DNA of 64,000 bases from Shewanella marisflavi (GTDB lineage Bacteria; Pseudomonadota; Gammaproteobacteria; Enterobacterales; Shewanellaceae): NCBI RefSeq assembly GCF_023283925.1, contig NZ_JAKIKX010000004.1:62001-126000 (forward strand), given 5' to 3'. The notes under the pieces are model-generated. The model searched no databases and was not told the DNA's origin. It worked only from the letters and a program-made list of their open reading frames with translations. Position numbers and translations under genes: made by a program. Below are positions 51,202 through 58,825 of this stretch, piece after piece; positions within the stretch are counted from its first letter, which is position 1, and each line of letters starts with the position of its first letter.

Positions 51202-52086
51202 ATGAACAGATTCACGATTGAAAATAGTGCGGCCACGGCGGATAGCTCTCGCGTTGGCCTGGGAAAGCTGGCAAATGCTGTGCAGACAGCGGCCCTACTC
51301 GTGATGCTGGGCAGTAGCGCTGTGATGGCGGCGGATGATTGGGTAAGCTCTGCATCGGTCAGTGTGGCACAAGATCAGCAGACGTTGTCACAAGGTTTTA
51401 GCCGCGCCGCACAGGTGATGACTGACACCCAAAAGGCAAGCGCCGAACAGCTTAAGTTACAAGCGGTGACACCGGCGCAGCGCAAGACCCGTGATCAGGT
51501 GATTGCCGAGCGCCAGGCATCGACACAAGTCGCCGGTAAGACGTTAAAGTCGTCGGCCCAGCGGCTCGAGGCCGGGATTTACCATGAATTTGCTATCTAC
51601 GAGGCCAGTAGTCGTCTGTTTGAAGATGTTGACTATGACGGCTTCTATCGCACCTTTAGTGTGACCTTCGATGCCGACGTGCATAGTTATTATCTGGGCG
51701 AGCATGCCAATGTTTATGCCGATCTCTATCTGAGCCGCAATGGCGGGCCTTGGGAGCTCTACCACACCACTGATGTATTCACTATTGTGGATGATGCCAG
51801 TGACGATGACTTTGAAGTGTTAACCACATTACATGCTGGCTATCCAACGGATCATTATGACGTGTTGATTGATCTCTATGAGGTGGGTTACAGCGATATC
51901 GTGGCGACCATCAGCAGCGACGATGTGGATGATCTCTATGGTTTGCCGCTAGAAAGCGCCGACCGCGACCAATATTTTGTCGATGAGGAAGTGGTGGTGA
52001 GTGGTGGTAGTCTCTCGATGGGATGGCTGGCGAGCTTGCTGGGAGTCGTGGGCATGATTTATCTCAGACGTCGCCAGCAGGGCTAG
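51202..52086 (+). CDS. choice-of-anchor H / GlyGly-CTERM exported protein
   Basis: A 294-residue exported protein. The start at 51202 has GGAGA six bases upstream. A long signal segment ends near VMAAD (about residue 46). The C terminus has GGSLSMGWLASLLG, a hydrophobic span and RRRQQ, the GlyGly-CTERM pattern cleaved by rhombosortase, so the protein should be sorted to the cell surface or outer membrane vesicles. The middle is acidic beta-rich sequence. It is divergent from the PepSY / PhoP-like / PhoQ-like operon and has a matching repeat in its promoter, so it is a likely regulon member. Confidence 0.82.
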   Translation: MNRFTIENSAATADSSRVGLGKLANAVQTAALLVMLGSSAVMAADDWVSSASVSVAQDQQTLSQGFSRAAQVMTDTQKASAEQLKLQAVTPAQRKTRDQVIAERQASTQVAGKTLKSSAQRLEAGIYHEFAIYEASSRLFEDVDYDGFYRTFSVTFDADVHSYYLGEHANVYADLYLSRNGGPWELYHTTDVFTIVDDASDDDFEVLTTLHAGYPTDHYDVLIDLYEVGYSDIVATISSDDVDDLYGLPLESADRDQYFVDEEVVVSGGSLSMGWLASLLGVVGMIYLRRRQQG

Positions 52087-52278
52087 TGGGCGCCTTTTGT
52101 TCATTAGCTCATTTAATCACTGAATCCAATACTCGGCTAAACCAATCGGACAAGGCTAGATAATCATGAAAATACTGTGGTTATTTAGCCTGCGAATGAA
52201 GCAAATTTCACAAAATTTTGCCCATGACAGGCGTATATTACCAATCACTAGGTACACGTCTGTGAAATGGGGGAGACG

Positions 52279-53019
52279 ATGACACAAGAGATTAGGGCCG
52301 AACAGGTGAAGGTATACAAGGTGTGGGACAAACCCACGCGTATTTTTCACTGGGTTAATCTTGCATTGGTTATGACGATGATTTTTATCGGCTTTGTGAT
52401 GCTATTTAAGGGTGAAATAGGCATCAGCGGACTCGAGGCTAAGATAGGCTTGAAGACGCTGCATGTCTGGGTTGGTTACTTGTTTGCGGTTAACCTCACC
52501 ATCAGGCTGATCTGGGGGGTTATTGGCAGCAAGAGTGCTCGGCTGAGTCAATGCTTGCCGGATCTCAAGGGGTTAGCCAAGTATAAGGCCAAGCTGGCTA
52601 AAGGGCAGTCACCTCAGTATTTAGGCCATAACCCTATGGGGCGTTTGGCGATATTTGCCATGATGTTATTGTTGGTGACCATAATGCTTACCGGATTGGT
52701 GCGCGCCGGAACCGATATCTATTATCCACCATTGGGCGGCGCGATCAGCGAGTATATCGCCCAGCCAGGTGTGGATGGTGCCAGCATTAAACCCTATGAC
52801 GATACTGGCGTCGATGCGCAAAAAGTCGCGACCTTAAAACCTTTTAAGTCACTGGCTGGTGAGATACATGTGTATAGTGTTTATCTTTTGATCTTGATGA
52901 TAGCCCTTCATGTGGCAGGGGTGATCGTTGCCGAGCTAAAGCATCAGCCAGGATTGGTTTCTGCAATGATCTCTGGCAATAAGGGTCTTACTAAGCCTGC
53001 CGAGGATGAGGAGCAGTAA
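52279..53019 (+). CDS. membrane b-type cytochrome (cytochrome b561 family)
   Basis: A 246-residue four-helix membrane cytochrome. The start MTQEIRAEQ follows GGGAG; an ATG four codons upstream is an alternative. Haem-binding histidines are visible in TRIFHWVNL, LHVWVGYLFAV, IHVYSVYLLI and ALHVAGV, which suit two haem b. Similar proteins pass electrons from quinol to periplasmic cytochromes or hydrogenase-like partners. No partner is adjacent. Confidence 0.88.
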   Translation: MTQEIRAEQVKVYKVWDKPTRIFHWVNLALVMTMIFIGFVMLFKGEIGISGLEAKIGLKTLHVWVGYLFAVNLTIRLIWGVIGSKSARLSQCLPDLKGLAKYKAKLAKGQSPQYLGHNPMGRLAIFAMMLLLVTIMLTGLVRAGTDIYYPPLGGAISEYIAQPGVDGASIKPYDDTGVDAQKVATLKPFKSLAGEIHVYSVYLLILMIALHVAGVIVAELKHQPGLVSAMISGNKGLTKPAEDEEQ

Positions 53020-53069
53020 ACCTCTTGCCGATCCAGCCACTATCCTATGGCTGAGTCCTATTTAAAATT

Positions 53070-53090
53070 TGCAGCTCAGGCTGCATTTTT
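53070..53090 (+). terminator. terminator of the b561-type gene
   Basis: 6-bp stem TGCAGC/GCTGCA (53070-53075, 53080-53085), then five T. The core is a variant of the CGCAGCC family. Confidence 0.75.
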
Positions 53091-53230
53091 TATGGCCTGT
53101 CACTTGATCAGATTTGGGTGAGTTAACCCCATGGCGGTATTTTGCACGAGGTGGAATTAAAGACTTAATTTTATGCGATTTTTGGTCTAGTATGTTAGCT
53201 ACTTGTAAATGTTTCGTTTCCGGGGGAAGC

Positions 53231-53761
53231 ATGAAGCGCGCATCTTTGCTGGCACTGTCTTTGGCAAGCCTTATCGCATCAGGATCTGCGATGGCGGTTG
53301 CCGATATCAAGGGATATTACTTAGGGGCCATGGCGGGGTATTCCCAGCTTGAGGCGGGAGATTTTGACGAGTCAGCCGTAAGTTACGGTCTCTATGGCGG
53401 TTACTACTTCAGTAAAAACTTCGCCTTGGAGAGCACCTATGTGCTTACCGATAATTTTGTCGATGTGGGTGATGTGAAGGCCAATCAACTATCGCTCGCC
53501 GCTAAGTTTCATCACTATTTTGATAATACCTATTCGATGTTTATCAAGGCGGGAATGGCGGCCACTAAGGTCGATGCCGATCTCGACTATGATGGTGATG
53601 GCTGGCTCTGGGGAGCAGGATTTAATATGGCGTTTAAAAATGGCGTCAATGTTCGTATCGCCTACGAGATGCTCTATACAGATCTTGATGCCAGCGGGCT
53701 TGAACAGCAGGTTGAAAGCGATTGGGGCAATGTCTATCTGGGCGTGCACTACCAGTTCTAG
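53231..53761 (+). CDS. small OmpA-like beta-barrel outer membrane protein
   Basis: A 176-residue exported barrel. The start MKRASLLAL follows GGGGGA; the signal peptide ends SAMA (about residue 23). Eight strands are implied by the pattern, with YYLGAMAGYSQLEAGDFDES near the start and a terminal VHYQF. It matches the outer membrane beta-barrel (OmpW/OprF-N-like) group. Acidic loops carry YDGDG-like DYDGDGW, which may bind calcium. A strong terminator follows. Confidence 0.82.
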   Translation: MKRASLLALSLASLIASGSAMAVADIKGYYLGAMAGYSQLEAGDFDESAVSYGLYGGYYFSKNFALESTYVLTDNFVDVGDVKANQLSLAAKFHHYFDNTYSMFIKAGMAATKVDADLDYDGDGWLWGAGFNMAFKNGVNVRIAYEMLYTDLDASGLEQQVESDWGNVYLGVHYQF

Positions 53762-53777
53762 TCCGAGAGGATGATGT

Positions 53778-53807
53778 AAAAAACGCAGCCAAGGGCTGCG
53801 TTTTTTT
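53778..53807 (+). terminator. terminator of the OmpA-like gene (CGCAGCC type)
   Basis: Stem CGCAGCC/GGCTGCG (53784-53790, 53794-53800), six A before and seven T after. Confidence 0.92.
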
Positions 53808-53833
53808 GTGTTTGTTCGGCTTAATTGAGTGCG

Positions 53834-54673
53834 TTATTTACCCGGTAAGTATTTAAATCTGGCCATCTGTTCGCCGTGATGCTCGACGATTTTCGCGACC
53901 TGCTCATCACTCAATACCTGACGCCACTGATTCTTACTGCCCTGGCGGAAGAAGGATTTAGCGTTTTCATGTTTTTCGACGAATCCTCGCTTGGTTTCTT
54001 GAGCCTTGAGCTGGGCAAATGAGGAGTGCTTAATGGCGTTCTTGAGTCGGTTGGGGTCCTTCTTTAGCCCGAGGAAAGACTCTATTTTGCGAAACACCTT
54101 CTTGGGGTTATCTAAGATATCTTCATAACGCAGGATCAGCTTGGCGTCTTCGGGATCTTGAGTCCAACTAGAGACATGCATCGACCAGGAGGTGATGACC
54201 TGGGGCACGTTTTCGGGTTCGTTGGGTGTGCCTGTCATCTCTTCCGCCATATAGGCGATGGTTTCATCTAGGCTGTAACCAAAGTAGTTAGCCATAGATA
54301 CCGTCACATCCAAGGGGTTTCGCACGATATAGATGGAACCTGAAGTAACCGTGGAGTTATGCAGCGGGTGATCATTAAAGGTTCCCAGGTAGTTATGGGT
54401 CTTTACAAAGGTGGTGCCGTGGGCCTGTCTGGCGATATCGGCCTGCACTGTTGGTCTCAAGGCGCAGATCTCTTCCAGGCTAAGATCGGTTGTCTTGCGA
54501 CCGTCCTGAAGATGGGCTTGAAAACGGTGCGCTGCTGACTCTGCGGTCGAGATAGTGTGCATTGTGTTGATATCTATCCCTTGCTCGGCATTTTGAATGT
54601 AATTCTCAAGAAACGCACGAACCCAAGTGTTGCCTGATTTGGGATAGGAGGCGACCCAAAGTATATTCCCCAT
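53834..54673 (-). CDS. sulfotransferase domain protein
   Basis: A 279-residue PAPS-dependent sulfotransferase-type protein. The 5'-phosphosulfate loop YPKSGNTWVR is at residues 9-18, and the 3'-phosphate site IVRNPLDVTVSMANY follows. A GxxGxxK-like end (FRQGSKNQWRQVL) is present. The acceptor may be a lipid, glycan or small molecule. The ATG at 54673 has AAGGA eight bases upstream. The gene is divergent from the M20 gene. Sulfotransferases are scattered in marine bacteria and this one may be acquired, but its composition is not unusual. Confidence 0.85.
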   Translation of the reverse strand: MGNILWVASYPKSGNTWVRAFLENYIQNAEQGIDINTMHTISTAESAAHRFQAHLQDGRKTTDLSLEEICALRPTVQADIARQAHGTTFVKTHNYLGTFNDHPLHNSTVTSGSIYIVRNPLDVTVSMANYFGYSLDETIAYMAEEMTGTPNEPENVPQVITSWSMHVSSWTQDPEDAKLILRYEDILDNPKKVFRKIESFLGLKKDPNRLKNAIKHSSFAQLKAQETKRGFVEKHENAKSFFRQGSKNQWRQVLSDEQVAKIVEHHGEQMARFKYLPGK

Positions 54674-54896
54674 CAATAAGTCCTTTCATTATTCTTATGA
54701 CCAGCTGGACGTAGGTGTGTCCGAGTACAGGGATAAGAAACTACCGATTTGCCAGGCAAATGGCAAGGGAGAGTAAGGTAAGCCTTTCTTTGCTGTGGCG
54801 CTTTGCCTGCTAATTCATGGCTAACAGATTGGTTTGATGGCAAAGAGTGGTTATGCTGGATCTCTTTAGGACCATTTTTCGGCAAGGGAGTTAACA

Positions 54897-56234
54897 ATGT
54901 TAGGCCAAATCATCCATAAGCCCAGTTTATTGGGCGCCCTGTTTGCTCTCACTGTGAGCCCTAGCCTTTGGGCGCAAGGCGACGAGTTGGCGCAGTCGGT
55001 CAAGCAAGCCATGCCGGCGCTCTCCAGTCTCTATCTCGAGCTGCATCAACACCCTGAACTTTCCTATCACGAACAGCAAAGTTCGGCGCGAATAGCCGCC
55101 GAATTTGATGCTTTAGGGATGTCGGTTACCCGTGATTTTGGTGGCCATGGCGTAGTAGGCATCTATCGCAACGGCAAGGGGCCGACCGTGATGATCCGCG
55201 CCGATACCGATGCCTTACCCATTGTCGAGGAGACGGGTAAAGCCTATGCCTCTAAGGTCACCACTCTAGACGCACAGGGCAATCAAGTTGGTGTGATGCA
55301 TGCCTGTGGCCATGATGTGCATATGACCAATCTGGTGGGGACGGCTCAGCAGCTGATCAAGGCAAAGGATAAATGGCAGGGGACCTTGATGCTGGTGGCC
55401 CAGCCTGCCGAAGAGGTGGGCGGCGGGGCTAAAGCCATGTTGAAACAGGGACTGTTTAGTCAGTTCCCACTTCCTGATCATATTCTGGGGCTACATGTCA
55501 GTGCCTCTGTCCCTGCTGGTAAGGTGGCCATCGCCCCGGGTTATGCCCTGGCGAATGTCGATTCTGTGGATATCAGTGTCAAGGGGCGTGGTGGTCACGG
55601 TGCCTATCCGCATACAACGGTCGATCCTGTGGTATTAGCGGCGCGCATTGTGCTGGCGCTGCAAACTATCGTCAGCCGCGAGGTGTCTCCCTTGGCACCC
55701 AATGTGATCACTGTTGGTTCAATTCACGGTGGCTCGAAACATAACATCATAGGCAACGAGGTAAAGTTACAACTTACGCTACGTTCTTACGATCCTAAGG
55801 TGCGTGAGCAGCAGATCGCCGCCATCAAACGCCTTACTCAGGGGATCGCCAGCAGTGCAGGACTGGACGAGGCCGAGTGGCCAGACGTTTACGTGCATCA
55901 AGAGGAGAGCATTCCTTCGACCTATAATGACCCGGATCAAACCGCCTTGGTGAAGGCGAGTATTGCTAAGCAGCTCGGGGATGACAATGTCTGGGAGGCG
56001 TCGCCTGTGATGGCTGGGGAAGATTTTGGCTTGTATGGTCTAACCCCAGAGAAGCGCCCCATTACCCTGTTTTGGCTAGGTGCGGTGCCTGCGGATGACT
56101 ATGCTGCCAGTCAGGCATCGGGTGCGATTTTGCCCTCACTGCACTCAAGTAAGTTTGCGCCCGACTATCCGGTGAGCCTGGAGGCGGGAGTACAGGCGAT
56201 GAGCCGGGCGGCGATCGATCTGTTTAACCACTAG
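54897..56234 (+). CDS. exported M20-family amidohydrolase/peptidase
   Basis: A 445-residue metal-dependent hydrolase. Signal peptide to about residue 26 (LWAQG). The metal site HACGHDVHM (about 137-145), AEEVGGGA, and a late MAGEDFG-type segment match N-acyl-amino-acid amidohydrolases. The dimerisation insert (VDSVDISVKGRGGHGAYPHT) is standard. It is periplasmic, and probably releases amino acids from N-acyl or dipeptide substrates. GGGAG precedes the ATG. Confidence 0.93.
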   Translation: MLGQIIHKPSLLGALFALTVSPSLWAQGDELAQSVKQAMPALSSLYLELHQHPELSYHEQQSSARIAAEFDALGMSVTRDFGGHGVVGIYRNGKGPTVMIRADTDALPIVEETGKAYASKVTTLDAQGNQVGVMHACGHDVHMTNLVGTAQQLIKAKDKWQGTLMLVAQPAEEVGGGAKAMLKQGLFSQFPLPDHILGLHVSASVPAGKVAIAPGYALANVDSVDISVKGRGGHGAYPHTTVDPVVLAARIVLALQTIVSREVSPLAPNVITVGSIHGGSKHNIIGNEVKLQLTLRSYDPKVREQQIAAIKRLTQGIASSAGLDEAEWPDVYVHQEESIPSTYNDPDQTALVKASIAKQLGDDNVWEASPVMAGEDFGLYGLTPEKRPITLFWLGAVPADDYAASQASGAILPSLHSSKFAPDYPVSLEAGVQAMSRAAIDLFNH

Positions 56235-56285
56235 CAGCCAAGGGCTAAAGGCCGGGAGGTGAAATTCCCGGCCAGATTTAAAGAG

Positions 56286-57098
56286 TTAGGGGAGGGTTGG
56301 TGTATCGAAGCCGTAACTGGCCAGAATTTCTTGCCCTTGAGGCGACAGAATAAATAGCGCCAGTTCGGCAGCGTGAGGCTGTGCTTCTCGGATCACCGTC
56401 AAGCCATAGTTAGCCCCCACACTCAAATGGTCGGGCAGTTGCACTATGTTAAGAGGTTTTACTTCTTTCTGGGCCAGTACGGCATTGGTGCAGTAAGTCA
56501 GAAAAATGTCCGCCCGTTTGTTTTCCATCACCCAGGCATAAGGATTACGCCCCTTGGGAGGCTTGGCGCTGTCAGGGCCGCCCGTTAGCTGCAGCGCCTT
56601 TGCCTCAAGCCGTTTCTGGGCGCCGACAGATACCTGCTCCGCCCGTTCAAACACTTTAAAGGCGTAGTCGCCAGCGGGATCTGCCTTGGGGGTTGAGGTG
56701 CCCAGGCGTATCTTGTTATCTAGCATCTGGTTAAGCAGGTTATCGCTACTGAGCTCAATCTCAGGCTGGGCTAATGCGCAGAGTTTGTTGCGGGCAAACA
56801 TCACCACATGGCCGCTCAGTGATGCCTGACTCAGGGTTGTTGGATGTTTCATGTTAGCTGAGGCGAACAGATCGACCTTTTCGCCAGATTCGATCCGCTT
56901 TCGCAGCAATCCAGAGGGAGCAAAATCTGCTGTCACCACTGCGTGAGTCTTGCCTTGATAGGCGCTAATTATTTCCGTCATCGCGGCCTTTAGGCTGCCT
57001 GCGGCGCGAAATTCGATTGCGGCATCGTGTGCGGCGAGGTGACTGCTAAAACCGGAGCCAGCAATGAAAAGTGTGCCCAGAATCCACTGATACTTCAT
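56286..57098 (-). CDS. ModA-like molybdate/oxyanion-binding protein
   Basis: A 270-residue exported solute-binding protein. Signal peptide to about residue 23 (HLAAH). The pattern FRAAGSLKAAMTEII, FAPSGLLRKRIESGEKVDLFASAN and TPKADPAGDYAF is that of the ModA family. Ligand-contacting serines of ModA (in AAGSL and FAPSG) are present. No modB or modC is adjacent, so the transporter must be elsewhere or this is an orphan. The gene converges with the M20 gene. Confidence 0.88.
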   Translation of the reverse strand: MKYQWILGTLFIAGSGFSSHLAAHDAAIEFRAAGSLKAAMTEIISAYQGKTHAVVTADFAPSGLLRKRIESGEKVDLFASANMKHPTTLSQASLSGHVVMFARNKLCALAQPEIELSSDNLLNQMLDNKIRLGTSTPKADPAGDYAFKVFERAEQVSVGAQKRLEAKALQLTGGPDSAKPPKGRNPYAWVMENKRADIFLTYCTNAVLAQKEVKPLNIVQLPDHLSVGANYGLTVIREAQPHAAELALFILSPQGQEILASYGFDTPTLP

Positions 57099-57504
57099 GA
57101 AGAAAATTCCCTATTACTCATTGAATGCCATATCAAATCATCAGATAAGGGCAGCAGCAATTGCCCGAACAGAGATAAGTTAGACTTTGTCGCACGGATC
57201 GCTAAATTAAACTGGTGGCGAGACAAAATGTCGCGCACTAGAGGGAGTCTGTCTTGAGCTTCCTGAGTTTGGGTTACTCATTCACGTTTGTCTTATGCCA
57301 GCAATTTCTTTATTCCCGTGCTTTGATTTTATCTACGAGCTAAGTCGATAGGTTTGGCCCCGAGCTCTCACATTTGAATGTTTGGTTTGCAATGACGCTG
57401 TGGCTGAATATACTACGCCCTTTATAAAATCCATTCTTTCCCTTTTTTATCAATTGGTTAAGTTTGTTTTATGTGTTGGGTTTTCGCGTTAAAAGAGAGT
57501 TGTT
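57099..57504. other. gene-free spacer between two divergent genes
   Basis: 406 bp holding promoters of the ModA-like and the lipoprotein genes. No convincing frame, repeat or operator was seen. Confidence 0.4.
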
Positions 57505-58092
57505 ATGTTTACATTTTCGACAAAAAAAATACTTATGGCCTTTATTGGAGTAACACTTGTTGCCGGGTGCGCAACGGGTAATACGCCTGAGGCGAAGAAA
57601 GCTAATGCTCGCAAGGAGACACAAGAGGCTCTAGGCAGCATCTATGCTCAGCATCCTGGTGCAAAAAAAGCGGTAGCTAACTCAATTGCCCATGTGGTTT
57701 GCACTGGTAGTAATAGCTACCTGTTTGCCTTGTCGACTGGCGGCGGAGTTTGTGTACTTAATGAGGGTGGTAAAAGCAGTTACTACCGTTTCGCAACTGG
57801 GGGCGTTGGCGCGGGTATAGGTTGGAAGCAGGTTGCCTTTGTACAAGCCTTTATGAAGCGAGATGCTCTGCAAAGATTTAAAGAATCAGGCTATGAGGGA
57901 CAGGCACAGGCTGAAGCCAGTGCGAAATATAAGGAAAATGATGAGCAAGTGTCTGCCAATCAATCTGTGGATGTCGATGGCGTAAAAACCTATCAGGTTA
58001 ACCTGTTGGGGGCAGCAGCTCAGGCAACGGTGCAAGGTTATAAATACTGGCCTACCGATTTCAGTGAAGATTTTATGCAGAACAAAGGATAG
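57505..58092 (+). CDS. lipoprotein, YSC84/SYLF-like
   Basis: A 195-residue lipoprotein with signal to VAGC (about residue 22). A glycine-rich core STGGGVCVLNEGGK and FATGGVGAGIGWKQVA resembles the SYLF/YSC84 lipid-binding family, but the match is loose. Two cysteines (HVVCTGS, GGVCVL) may form a disulfide. GAGAG lies before the ATG. It would sit on the periplasmic face of a membrane. The gene stands alone. Confidence 0.65.
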   Translation: MFTFSTKKILMAFIGVTLVAGCATGNTPEAKKANARKETQEALGSIYAQHPGAKKAVANSIAHVVCTGSNSYLFALSTGGGVCVLNEGGKSSYYRFATGGVGAGIGWKQVAFVQAFMKRDALQRFKESGYEGQAQAEASAKYKENDEQVSANQSVDVDGVKTYQVNLLGAAAQATVQGYKYWPTDFSEDFMQNKG

Positions 58093-58156
58093 TCTGATCT
58101 AAGGTCATGAGCGCCAAGGCTGACAGTCTTGGCGCCAGTCAATTTGCTCAATCAGG

Positions 58157-58294
58157 TTAGCTTTGGTAAAGCAACAGGCCGATCAGTTGGCCAAAAAAAA
58201 ATGCCGTCATGCCTAATAATCCGAGTACCGCCAGTGCTAAAAGAGGTTTTAACAGCTCTGGGGTGGCGCTCCATACCTTAATTAGTGAATTCAT
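58157..58294 (-). CDS. 45-residue single-span membrane protein
   Basis: A small protein from MNSLIKVWSATPELLKP to LIGLLLYQS. AAAGGA lies five bases before this ATG; an ATG two codons upstream (58300) is directly adjacent to it. One hydrophobic span covers about residues 16-42. A run of nine T encodes three phenylalanines and would be a slippage-prone site. It has no recognised family. The clear ribosome site and TM shape support a real gene, similar in style to other small bacterial membrane proteins that modulate larger partners. Confidence 0.65.
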   Translation of the reverse strand: MNSLIKVWSATPELLKPLLALAVLGLLGMTAFFFGQLIGLLLYQS

Positions 58295-58422
58295 ACTCAT
58301 CCTTTAGTCACCTTCCCGGGAATGTATTCCCCGAGAGACTGTCCGTTCATCCTGCGTTATATATTAGCCTTAGATCTTGCCATAATAAAGTGGCATTTAT
58401 GTTAAATCTTTTCTTGGTTTAA

Positions 58423-58674
58423 CTATTTCATCAATGCCTTACCGCCAATGATCTTAAACGCTGGAACACCGCGTATCAGCGTGTCTCTGGCAAAACACTG
58501 ATCACATTGGGGGCAGTGACAGGGAGTATGGGTATCGTCCTCGATAATCCGCTCCTTAAAGCATTTTACCAAGGCGCCTTTACCCCCTTTACGATACTTA
58601 AACAGCCTGGACTTGCATTTGGCGCAAAAGATCTCGACCGTGCGCTCCGGTGCTTTCTTGTTGGGTCTTGCCAT
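58423..58674 (-). CDS. small zinc-ribbon protein
   Basis: An 83-residue basic protein. The N half has FCAKCKSRLFKYRKGG, and the C half CHCPQCDQCFARD; the two CxxC pairs, plus extra cysteines, suit one or two zinc ions. The last third (TLIRGVPAFKIIGGK) is a short hydrophobic tail. No partner genes. It might bind RNA or a protein; function is unknown. Confidence 0.7.
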   Translation of the reverse strand: MARPNKKAPERTVEIFCAKCKSRLFKYRKGGKGALVKCFKERIIEDDTHTPCHCPQCDQCFARDTLIRGVPAFKIIGGKALMK

Positions 58675-58825
58675 AGGTTTAAAAGATGATTAACTATGAA
58701 GCAAGGTTAACAGGTATCGCGGACTAACTCGAATGGCACCTTGGGATGTCGAGGTTTGTTTGCTTGTTAACCTTAACCTAACTTGGCTATAGTAGTGGCC
58801 TGGGTTCAAGGATTGACGTTACTTC

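Noticed and set aside
54673..54897. 74-codon frame on the minus strand between the sulfotransferase and M20 genes
   Set aside because: It fills the divergent promoter region, has no domain or ribosome site, and its composition (many Pro, His, Asn) is not protein-like.
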